DNA of 6,569 nucleotides, from contig DAOVVL010000117.1 in the NCBI GenBank assembly GCA_030637205.1, positions 1 to 6,569 on the forward strand, given 5' to 3'. The notes below the pieces were generated by a model, which was not told the origin of the DNA, did no database searches, and saw only the letters and a list, made by a program, of their open reading frames with translations. Source of the stretch: Thalassospiraceae bacterium (lineage in GTDB: Bacteria > Pseudomonadota > Alphaproteobacteria > Rhodospirillales > Magnetovibrionaceae). Position 1 is the stretch's first letter, and each line of letters starts with the position of its first letter. The translations under genes and the position numbers were made by a program. Positions 1-5,243 of the stretch are shown here, piece after piece.

Positions 1-154
1 TGAGATGGCGCAGTCGCGCGAAATCACCCGCGAAACCGTGCGTTCCTATATCAAGAAAATTTTACAAAAGACCGGGGTGAAGAATCGCTCACAACTGGTT
101 CGGCTGGCTTTGAACGTAAACCTGCCAATCGATAGCGCCCCAGCGGAAGAATGA
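1..154 (+). CDS. LuxR-family HTH transcriptional regulator, C-terminal fragment
   Basis: Only the last 50 codons are present, in a frame starting at base 2; the 5' end lies outside the window. The visible residues form the second half of a LuxR/FixJ-type (GerE) helix-turn-helix. A recognition-helix segment, SREITRETVRSYIKKIL, is followed by QKTGVKNRSQLVRLAL. The T-V-R-x-[YH]-[IL]-K pattern, then K-x-G-V-x-x-R-x-Q-L-V-R, is typical of this domain. A short polar tail ends at TGA 152-154. The protein presumably binds DNA as a dimer. No sensory or receiver domain can be seen, so neither its signal nor its subclass (response regulator, quorum-sensing type or single-domain) can be told. It points toward the 36-codon minus-strand ORF that ends 39 bp downstream, and I see no convincing intrinsic terminator between them. 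The family call is fairly safe; function is unknown. Confidence 0.82.
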   Translation, partial: EMAQSREITRETVRSYIKKILQKTGVKNRSQLVRLALNVNLPIDSAPAEE

Positions 155-193
155 CTTCGTAACAGACTGCATAACTTTATATGCGCTCTGCAG

Positions 194-304
194 TTACTGT
201 ACGAAAATGTCAATTAATTCATCGCTGTATTGAACCAAGAACAACCCAACAATGATCAGGCCATAGCCCACAACCTTCATCGAATGTATGGTTTTTTCTT
301 TCAT
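194..304 (-). CDS. Predicted single-pass membrane miniprotein (36 aa), unrecognised
   Basis: The minus strand encodes a 36-residue protein that starts with ATG (complement of 302-304) and ends with TAA (194-196). The N-terminus is basic (MKEKTIHSMKVV). A hydrophobic stretch follows at about residues 11-24 (VVGYGLIIVGLFLV), then an acidic C-terminus (QYSDELIDIFVQ). This is the layout of a small inner-membrane protein with a cytoplasmic, positively charged N-terminus. A GGGG run lies 8 bases upstream of the ATG (GGGGTGTGCAAG-ATG). A plausible sigma-70-like promoter lies about 50 bases further up at 357-384. No member of a known family comes to mind, and no function is proposed. The alternative is a chance ORF. 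The coherent charge/hydrophobicity layout, start context and promoter favour a real gene, but its size keeps the call tentative. Confidence 0.5.
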   Translation of the reverse strand: MKEKTIHSMKVVGYGLIIVGLFLVQYSDELIDIFVQ

Positions 305-356
305 CTTGCACACCCCGCAACTAACGAATCGGTCCTGTCAGCCCCAACTAAGGGAT

Positions 357-384
357 TTTATAATCTTGAAGGTTTCCCCGTCAG
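357..384 (-). promoter_or_regulatory. Candidate sigma-70 promoter of the 36-aa ORF
   Basis: Reading the minus strand, CTGACG at 384-379 (4 of 6 matches to TTGACA, with the TGAC core) is separated by 16 bases from TATAAA at 362-357 (5 of 6 matches to TATAAT). Transcription would start near 350, giving a leader of about 45 bases before the ATG at 304. The palindrome at 385-398 directly abuts the -35 box, which suits a regulator-binding site. This is a consensus match only. Confidence 0.4.
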
Positions 385-398
385 CCCCCATTTGGGGG
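385..398. repeat. 14-bp GC palindrome, half of it repeated before the next gene
   Basis: CCCCCATTTGGGGG is a near-perfect palindrome: six pairs, CCCCCA against TGGGGG, around a TT centre. Its 11-bp right part, CCATTTGGGGG (388-398), recurs exactly at 468-478. There the G-run serves as the Shine-Dalgarno region of the cysteine-rich gene starting at 485. On the minus strand GGGGCTGAC occurs twice (388-380 and 345-337), the first copy spanning the candidate -35 box. The repeats may be operator sites shared by the two divergent genes. Confidence 0.4.
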
Positions 399-467
399 TA
401 GTTGCGCGGCCCAATTATTTACGATGATGAAAAGTCAGACACACGCAATATTTCAACCTGTCATCTG

Positions 468-478
468 CCATTTGGGGG
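468..478 (+). repeat. Second copy of CCATTTGGGGG, overlapping the ribosome binding site
   Basis: This is an exact 11-bp copy of positions 388-398, offset by 80 bp. Its GGGGG (474-478) lies 6 bases before the ATG at 485 and is the only Shine-Dalgarno-like sequence there. Anything binding this motif in DNA or RNA would therefore also affect translation start of the cysteine-rich protein. The duplication is seen; the regulatory meaning is inference. Confidence 0.4.
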
Positions 479-484
479 CAAAAT

Positions 485-778
485 ATGGCAAACGTAAAAA
501 CACGTTTTTTGATACTGGACAAGCTGCTTAAACAAATTGAGGACGGCCAGCCATCTGAGGCCGTTCAGCAATGGCATTCGATCATGTCAAACGCACGGCG
601 CTGCGAAGACCAGTGCCCCGATGACCCGAAGCCTGAATTTGTGAAGTGCGCAAACTGCCTCAATGCAAAACTGCTGCACACCTGTGAAACAGAACGCCGC
701 GACGAGGCCAAGATCGCTGATGATTGTTTTTTGGGCTCGGCGCGTTTGATGCGATGGGTCAACCACGCCACCGCTTGA
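485..778 (+). CDS. Cysteine-rich hypothetical protein (97 aa)
   Basis: I do not recognise this family. The start ATG has a GGGGG run 6 bases upstream. Residues 1-36 look helical and amphipathic (KTRFLILDKLLKQIED and onward). The middle and C-terminal part carries six cysteines: a C-x3-C pair at 40 and 44, a C-x2-C pair at 55 and 58, then single cysteines at 67 and 81. Histidines lie at 31, 65 and 94. There is no signal peptide or membrane segment, so a cytoplasmic protein with a small zinc site or other metal-binding fold is possible. Disulphides are less likely without export. Nothing visible places it in a pathway. It is encoded convergently with the Mth938-like gene (4-bp gap), so it is not part of the sec operon. 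Longer minus-strand ORFs overlap this region, but they lack start contexts and recognisable composition. Real gene likely; function unknown. Confidence 0.6.
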   Translation: MANVKTRFLILDKLLKQIEDGQPSEAVQQWHSIMSNARRCEDQCPDDPKPEFVKCANCLNAKLLHTCETERRDEAKIADDCFLGSARLMRWVNHATA

Positions 779-782
779 TGGG

Positions 783-1166
783 TTAGCCCACCGCCAGTAT
801 GGCGCACGCAACGATGCGGTCTTCGATGGCAAGCACGTTGTAAGTCCTGCACGCCGCCCCGGTTGCCATCCATTCCAGTTGCACACCCCGATCGCGCAAC
901 ACGCCCTGCACGGCTTCGGGCGGGCGGGTAAAGGTTTCACCGCACCCGATCAGCAGAATTTCCGGCAAGGTTGGGCGTTCAAATATGGGCAATAAGGTTT
1001 CAGGGTTGATGTCCGCAAGTTCCGTGCAGGCCCATGCAATCGTTTGTTCGGGAAATACCAACACCGCGCCCATGTGGTCCACGTCTGATATGCGAAAGCC
1101 CCCGTCGCCATAGGACTGGATGATCTGGCGACCTTCGGGAACCAATGGTGTGATGTCCAGCGACAT
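783..1166 (-). CDS. Mth938-like domain protein (NDUFAF3-type, DUF498)
   Basis: This 127-residue protein matches the single-domain Mth938/DUF498 family, whose mitochondrial member NDUFAF3 helps assemble respiratory complex I. Family-like features are an N-terminal YGDGGFRISD (residues 19-28), LPEILLIGCGETF (67-79) and the C-terminal stretch EWMATGAACRTYNVLAIEDR (98-117). The family has no known catalytic residues, and the protein should be soluble and act at the membrane's cytoplasmic face. ATG 1166 is chosen because AAGGGG and AGGGG runs precede it; an in-frame TTG six codons upstream lies inside that purine-rich stretch and is less likely. It is the last gene of the yajC-secD-secF run, 40 bp after secF. 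From memory, co-location of NDUFAF3 homologues with sec genes is a recurring alphaproteobacterial pattern. The family call is strong; the exact bacterial role is inferred from the mitochondrial relative. Confidence 0.85.
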   Translation of the reverse strand: MSLDITPLVPEGRQIIQSYGDGGFRISDVDHMGAVLVFPEQTIAWACTELADINPETLLPIFERPTLPEILLIGCGETFTRPPEAVQGVLRDRGVQLEWMATGAACRTYNVLAIEDRIVACAILAVG

Positions 1167-1206
1167 GTCCCCTATCCCCTTCAATCAGGTTATCAAATGT
1201 GTTGGC

Positions 1207-2145
1207 TCAGGCGTTTTCTGCTTCGCCGCTTTGCGCTTCATCATCATCGCTTTGGCGCGACACTCCCAGATGCAACAACAACGGAACGGCCAGGCCAACG
1301 GATGAATACGTACCGATCAGCACACCCCAGATCATGGCAAAGCTGAAATCGCGAATAACCGTGCCGCCAAGAAAATACAGCGCAAACAACGCCAGCAACG
1401 TGGTCACACTGGTCATCACAGTGCGCGACAGGGTCTGGTTGATGCTTTCGTTCAAAAGCTGTTCCATCGGCTTGGTTTTATATTTGCGCAAATTCTCGCG
1501 AACCCGGTCAAACACCACCACGGTATCGTTGATGGAATAGCCTGCAATGGTCAGCACGGCGGCCACCGTTGCCAGATTAAATTCAAACCCCAGCAGTGCA
1601 AAAATGCCGATGATCGAAAATACGTCATGCAGCAGGGCGACCACGGCGCCAAGGCCAAACTGCCATTCAAAACGGAACCAGATATAAACGAGGATCGCCA
1701 GAATAGCCGACCCCACCGCATACACCCCGTTCCAGAACAGCTCGTCCGAAACCTTCGGCCCCACCAGTTCGGTGCGGCGGTATTCAATGACGATGGTGCC
1801 AAGGGCATCCTTGATTTTGGTCACGGCAACTTGTTGCGCCGCGTCGCCACCGGGTTGGCGCTGAACGCGGATCAGTACATCATCGGGCTCGCCAAATTCC
1901 TGCAATTCGACCGAACCCAGACCTAGTTTGGATAGCCGGCTGCGCAGCGTGCTGATCTGGCCCGCCTGTTCGGTCTTGACCTCGATCATAATGCCGCCGG
2001 TGAAATCAATGCCGTAGTTCAAGCCCTTGATCAGAAAAATGGCAATGGCTGAAACCATCAGCAGCGTCGAAAACGCAAAAAAGATTTTGTATCGACCCAG
2101 AAAGTTGAAATTGGGATTCTCGGGAAGCAGTTTCAAACGTGGCAT
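1207..2145 (-). CDS. secF: Protein translocase subunit SecF
   Basis: SecF partners SecD in the inner membrane and uses the proton gradient to help complete SecYEG-dependent export. The 312 residues match the usual SecF size and plan. TM1 lies at about 19-40, followed by the family motif GIDFTGG (45-51) and a periplasmic domain to about 135. Five further membrane segments follow. The second to fourth contain LLHD (171-174) and YSINDTVVVFDRVREN (203-218). D213 and R214 fall in the conserved TM4 motif, where E. coli SecF has its proton-pathway aspartate. The C-terminus (about 293-312) is polar and acidic. The ATG at 2145 has AGGGA about 9 bases upstream, overlapping the end of secD. Only 15 bp separate the two genes, so they are surely cotranscribed. 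No truncation or missing key residue was noticed. Confidence 0.97.
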   Translation of the reverse strand: MPRLKLLPENPNFNFLGRYKIFFAFSTLLMVSAIAIFLIKGLNYGIDFTGGIMIEVKTEQAGQISTLRSRLSKLGLGSVELQEFGEPDDVLIRVQRQPGGDAAQQVAVTKIKDALGTIVIEYRRTELVGPKVSDELFWNGVYAVGSAILAILVYIWFRFEWQFGLGAVVALLHDVFSIIGIFALLGFEFNLATVAAVLTIAGYSINDTVVVFDRVRENLRKYKTKPMEQLLNESINQTLSRTVMTSVTTLLALFALYFLGGTVIRDFSFAMIWGVLIGTYSSVGLAVPLLLHLGVSRQSDDDEAQSGEAENA

Positions 2146-2160
2146 GTCTCTATTCCCTGA

Positions 2161-3738
2161 CTATATTTCAAGCGACTGTGGGCGGGTGCGGCGCAGCCAC
2201 GCCACCACGAGCAGGCGCGTCAACCAGATCGCGGTAAACATCGAAGTCGCAATACCAATGGCCAGCGTCACGGCAAAACCGCGAACCGGGCCGGAACCAA
2301 ATTCATACAACAACAATGCTGCAATCAAGGTGGTGACGTTGGCATCAATAATGGTGGTGATGGCGCGCGCGTAACCGGCCTCAATGGCGTTGATTACGGT
2401 GCGCCCGTTTTTCAGTTCTTCGCGGATGCGCTCAAAGATCAAAACGTTGGCATCGACCGCCATGCCGATGGTCAAAACGATTCCGGCAATACCGGGCAGC
2501 GTCAGCGTCGCCTGAATTGCCGACAGCGCACCCATGATCAGAACAATGTTCATCACCAGCGCCACATCGGCCATCAAGCCAAAGCGCCCGTAATAAATGG
2601 CCATAAACGCAATCACCGCCAATAGCCCGACGCCCGATGCCACCTTGCCCGCGGCAATGGAATCTGCACCAAGCCCCGGCCCGACGGAACGTTCTTCCAG
2701 CACCGTTAACGGTGCCGGCAATGCGCCCGCGCGCAGCAACAAGGCCAAATCGTTGGCGTCTGCGGTTGAGAAATTACCGCTGATCTGCCCGGCGCCGCCC
2801 AGGATCGCTTCGCGGATTACCGGGGCGCTGATGACTTTGCCGTCCAGCACAATGGCGAACGGCTTGCCGACATTTTTCAGCGTCACATCGCCAAATCGTT
2901 TGGCACCAACGCTATCAAATCGGAAATTCACCACCGGTTCGGTGGTGCGGCTATCAAATCCGGGGGTCGCGTCAATCAGCGTGTCGCCAGACACCATCAC
3001 GCGCTTTTTAATCAGGTAGCTTGCGGGCTGGCCCGGCTGCGCGTCCACCGACGGCAACAGGCGCGATCCCGGCGGTACCCGCCCGGCCATGGCATCGCTG
3101 AGACTTGATGTGCTGTCTACCAGATGGAACGTCAGCTTGGCGGTCTTGCCCAAAAGTCGCTTGACCCGTTCAGGATCATCCACGCCCGGCAACTGCACTA
3201 AAATTCGGTCTTCGCCCTGACGAATGATGGTGGGTTCACGCACGCCCGTTTCATCAATGCGGCGGCGAACGATTTCGATGGATTGCTCGACCGCTGATTT
3301 GCGCCGTTCGGTAAGCGCCTGTTCGCTCATGGTCAGCGTAATCAGGCCACTGTCGTCTGTGACCACCTGAAAACCGGGATCCAGCGGGCGCAGCAGCTCG
3401 TACGCCGTATCCATGTCGTCTGCGTTCTTGATGGTGACGCTGGCGATATGGCCTCTGGCGGAAAGACCGGAATAACGGATGCGCGCCTTGCGAAGTTCGC
3501 CGCGCATGGAATCGACCAACGCTTCAAGGCGTTCGGCGATCACCACCTCGACCTTTACTTCAAGCAACAGGTGCGAGCCGCCTTGCAGGTCCAGCCCCAA
3601 GCTGATCTGGTCGTTGGGCAGCCATTCGGGGAGGCTGTCTGCGGAACTGCTGCTCATGGCGTTGGGCATGGCAAAAAGCAATCCCAACAGGCACACGCCA
3701 AGCACCGATATGATTTTCCATTTCGCGATACGGATCAT
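2161..3738 (-). CDS. secD: Protein translocase subunit SecD
   Basis: SecD is the larger half of the SecDF complex, which pulls exported proteins across the inner membrane on the periplasmic side. At 525 residues it is of normal length for alphaproteobacteria (E. coli SecD is longer). TM1 is at about 7-24, then GLDLQGGSHLL (48-58). A large periplasmic part follows, including RRRIDETGVREPTI (158-171). Near the C-terminus are five membrane segments (about 350-515). GMAVDANVLIFERIREEL (425-442) carries D429, equivalent to the essential proton-pathway aspartate of E. coli SecD. Start ATG 3738 gives the expected basic residues before TM1 (MIRIAKWK), yet I see no clear Shine-Dalgarno sequence upstream, only a weak GAAAG. 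It lies 36 bp after yajC and 15 bp before secF. Confidence 0.97.
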   Translation of the reverse strand: MIRIAKWKIISVLGVCLLGLLFAMPNAMSSSSADSLPEWLPNDQISLGLDLQGGSHLLLEVKVEVVIAERLEALVDSMRGELRKARIRYSGLSARGHIASVTIKNADDMDTAYELLRPLDPGFQVVTDDSGLITLTMSEQALTERRKSAVEQSIEIVRRRIDETGVREPTIIRQGEDRILVQLPGVDDPERVKRLLGKTAKLTFHLVDSTSSLSDAMAGRVPPGSRLLPSVDAQPGQPASYLIKKRVMVSGDTLIDATPGFDSRTTEPVVNFRFDSVGAKRFGDVTLKNVGKPFAIVLDGKVISAPVIREAILGGAGQISGNFSTADANDLALLLRAGALPAPLTVLEERSVGPGLGADSIAAGKVASGVGLLAVIAFMAIYYGRFGLMADVALVMNIVLIMGALSAIQATLTLPGIAGIVLTIGMAVDANVLIFERIREELKNGRTVINAIEAGYARAITTIIDANVTTLIAALLLYEFGSGPVRGFAVTLAIGIATSMFTAIWLTRLLVVAWLRRTRPQSLEI

Positions 3739-3774
3739 GTGAAGCTTTCAGAGAAATGTGTTGGCAAAGGGACT

Positions 3775-4230
3775 TTAGGTTTTTTTCTTGCCCGAAAGCA
3801 GACCCCTAAGCCCGCCGCCTGAAGAACCGCCTTTATCATCGTCGCTGCCTTTATTATTGTCGTCGTCGTTATCGGCATTGTCAGACTTGGCTGCTTTGTC
3901 AGATTTGTCGGCGGGTTCGGTCTTGGCGTTTACATACGAAACCATGTTGCGGTCAACGCGCACCTTTACGCCTTCGGCAATTTTGACTTCCAGTTCGTTT
4001 TCGTTAATCACCTTGACCACGTCTGCAAAAATGCCGCCGTTGGTTACGATCTTGTCGCCACGACGGATCGAACCCAGCATGGATTTATGTTCCTTCATCT
4101 TCTTTTGTTGCGGACGGATCAGCAGGAAGTAGAAAACCGCAAAAATCAGCAGGAACGGGACCAGGGATTCAATCACGTTCGGCGCGCTGAGATCACCAGC
4201 GGACTGTGCAAAGGCAGGCGAAACAAACAT
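3775..4230 (-). CDS. yajC: Sec translocon accessory protein YajC, with extended acidic tail
   Basis: YajC is a single-pass inner-membrane protein that associates with SecDF-YidC. The membrane segment (about 22-38) leads into the hallmark FYFLLIRPQQKK (33-44). The conserved cytoplasmic domain then includes SIRRGDKIVTNGG and a KVRVDRNMVSYV strand. The protein has 151 residues against about 110 in E. coli. The excess is a low-complexity tail (about 103-151) rich in Asp, Asn, Lys, Ser and Gly, ending in a basic GKKKT. The ATG at 4230 has AGGAG 9 bases upstream. This is the first gene of the yajC-secD-secF-Mth938 operon, behind a good promoter at 4285-4313. The tail is probably disordered; its use is unknown. 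Confidence 0.96.
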   Translation of the reverse strand: MFVSPAFAQSAGDLSAPNVIESLVPFLLIFAVFYFLLIRPQQKKMKEHKSMLGSIRRGDKIVTNGGIFADVVKVINENELEVKIAEGVKVRVDRNMVSYVNAKTEPADKSDKAAKSDNADNDDDNNKGSDDDKGGSSGGGLRGLLSGKKKT

Positions 4231-4284
4231 CTTGGAAAACTCCTATGGGTTCTTCTTCAGGTACTGGGGCCATTTGGCTGGCGG

Positions 4285-4313
4285 ACTATACCCCCCCGAA
4301 GGCCCGCTTGCAA
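4285..4313 (-). promoter_or_regulatory. Candidate sigma-70 promoter of the yajC-secD-secF operon
   Basis: On the minus strand TTGCAA (4313-4308, 4 of 6 to TTGACA) and TATAGT (4290-4285, 5 of 6 to TATAAT) are separated by exactly 17 bases. Transcription would start near 4278, giving a leader of about 48 bases before yajC. The spacer holds a run of seven G. The -35 box is itself palindromic and sits inside a 6-bp inverted repeat, GAAGGC (4298-4303) and GCCTTC (4315-4320), a possible operator. Consensus match and position both fit; no experimental support. Confidence 0.55.
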
Positions 4314-4346
4314 AGCCTTCTCAAGGCATAAAACGGGCTGATTTCG

Positions 4347-4373
4347 TTGATTTTTGCCCCCCCGGCCTTTAGT
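4347..4373 (+). promoter_or_regulatory. Weak candidate promoter of the DUF815 ATPase gene
   Basis: TTGATT (4347-4352) and TTTAGT (4368-4373, 4 of 6 to TATAAT) are 15 bases apart, shorter than ideal, with a C7 tract in the spacer. If used, transcription would begin at about 4380-4383, at or next to the ATG. That would give a leaderless or nearly leaderless message, which agrees with the absence of a Shine-Dalgarno sequence. Speculative. Confidence 0.2.
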
Positions 4374-4382
4374 GTCCGCCAC

Positions 4383-5237
4383 ATGAGCGACATGGATCAA
4401 ATCCCCCTTCTGGGGCGCATCGCCGACGCGTTGGAACGCCTGGCCCCCAAGGCCACGGCCAAAGCTGACCTGTCTGGGGCGGATGCCTTCGTGTGGCATC
4501 CCCAAGGTGGCGCTTTAAGCCCGGTCCGAGACGTCAACCGGGTGGAATTCGGCTTGCTCAAGGGCATCGAGCGCCAGTCCGAAACGCTTTCGCAAAATAC
4601 CCGCCAGTTCGCAGATGGTTATGGCGCCAACAATGCCCTGTTGTGGGGCGCGCGCGGCACCGGCAAAAGCTCGCTGGTCAAGGCGGTCCACGCCCAGATC
4701 AATTCGGGCGCAAAAAACAAGGTGGTGCTGGTGGAAATTCACCGCGACGATATCACCACCCTGCCCCAGTTGTTGGAATTGCTGCGCGCACAATCGCGCC
4801 GCGTGATCCTGTTTTGCGATGATCTTTCGTTTGACGAAGACGACGCGTCCTACAAATCGCTCAAGGCTGTGCTTGAAGGCGGCATCGAAGGGCGACCGGA
4901 AAACGTGATTTTTTACGCGACGTCTAACCGCCGCCACCTGATGCCGCGCGACATGATCGAAAATGAGCGATCCAGCGCCATCAATCCTTCCGAAGCGATT
5001 GAGGAAAAAGTATCGCTCAGCGACCGCTTCGGTTTGTGGCTGGGTTTTCACAATCTTGATCAGGAAACGTATTTTGAAATTGTTGAAAGCTACGTCGCGC
5101 ACTACGGCTTGAAATCCGAGCCCAAGCAACTGCGCGCCGATGCGCTGGAATGGTCGATGGGCCGGGGCGCGCGTTCAGGGCGCGTGGCGTGGCAGTTCAT
5201 TCAGGACTTGGCGGGCAAGCAAGGCAAGAATATCTAG
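4383..5237 (+). CDS. DUF815 family AAA-type ATP-binding protein
   Basis: This 284-residue protein is a P-loop ATPase of the DUF815 family, related to AAA+ proteins; substrate and partner are unknown. After a helical N-terminus and the family-like region DVNRVEFGLLKGIERQ (50-65), it shows Walker A GARGTGKSS (89-97), Walker B VILFCDDLSF (141-150) and a sensor-1-like ATSNRRHL (179-186). DRFGLW (214-219) has an arginine in arginine-finger-like position, and the C-terminal sensor-2-like segment is SGRVAWQFIQDL. No membrane segment or signal peptide is seen, so it is cytoplasmic. ATG 4383 is chosen over an in-frame TTG at 4347 and the ATG at 4392; none has a good Shine-Dalgarno sequence. It is divergent from yajC (152 bp between starts) and convergent with the DUF4389 gene (6-bp gap), so it is its own transcription unit. 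All ATPase motifs look intact. Confidence 0.93.
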   Translation: MSDMDQIPLLGRIADALERLAPKATAKADLSGADAFVWHPQGGALSPVRDVNRVEFGLLKGIERQSETLSQNTRQFADGYGANNALLWGARGTGKSSLVKAVHAQINSGAKNKVVLVEIHRDDITTLPQLLELLRAQSRRVILFCDDLSFDEDDASYKSLKAVLEGGIEGRPENVIFYATSNRRHLMPRDMIENERSSAINPSEAIEEKVSLSDRFGLWLGFHNLDQETYFEIVESYVAHYGLKSEPKQLRADALEWSMGRGARSGRVAWQFIQDLAGKQGKNI

Positions 5238-5243
5238 CCCCGC

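Larger units (their letters stand above)
317..406. repeat. Long-range inverted repeat enclosing a GC hairpin
   Basis: CGCAACTA at 317-324 is the exact reverse complement of TAGTTGCG at 399-406. A third, shorter copy, CAACTA, lies at 345-350. The 3' arm directly abuts the palindrome at 385-398, so a transcript of either strand could close an 8-bp stem stacked on a small GC hairpin. The element sits between the divergent miniprotein and cysteine-rich genes and overlaps the candidate miniprotein promoter. It could be a regulatory RNA fold, a set of protein-binding half sites, or chance. Only the base pairing is seen; function is inference. Confidence 0.35.

Noticed and set aside
166..194. Inverted repeats ACTGCA/TGCAGT and GCATA/TATGC between the LuxR-type gene and the miniprotein
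   Set aside because: The stems are short, AT-rich or have a long loop, exclude each other in part and lack a T-run, so I do not call a terminator.
338..391. 17-codon minus-strand ORF (ATG at 391) upstream of the miniprotein
   Set aside because: It lies across the candidate -35 and -10 boxes, so it would not be on the proposed transcript, and it has no supporting ribosome binding site.
230..427. 65-codon plus-strand ORF starting with TTG
   Set aside because: It has no Shine-Dalgarno sequence, no coherent domain or membrane character, and lies opposite the better-supported minus-strand miniprotein and across the repeat-rich regulatory stretch.
424..531. 35-codon plus-strand ORF overlapping the start of the cysteine-rich gene
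   Set aside because: No ribosome binding site upstream and unremarkable composition; the frame starting at 485 has the better start context.
777..792. Small hairpin over the convergent stops of the cysteine-rich and Mth938-like genes
   Set aside because: TGGG-TTAG-CCCA gives only a 4-bp stem (6 with a G-U pair on the minus strand) and no T-tract follows on either strand, so it is not a credible intrinsic terminator.
565..940. Two minus-strand ORFs of 102 and 117 codons over the cysteine-rich gene and the end of the Mth938-like gene
   Set aside because: They run through the recognised Mth938 coding sequence in other frames and have random-looking, Arg/Cys/Trp-rich composition, as expected of shadow frames.
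4515..5129. 204-codon minus-strand ORF opposite the DUF815 ATPase
   Set aside because: It is an antisense shadow of a gene with intact Walker A, Walker B and sensor motifs, and it has no recognisable domain of its own.
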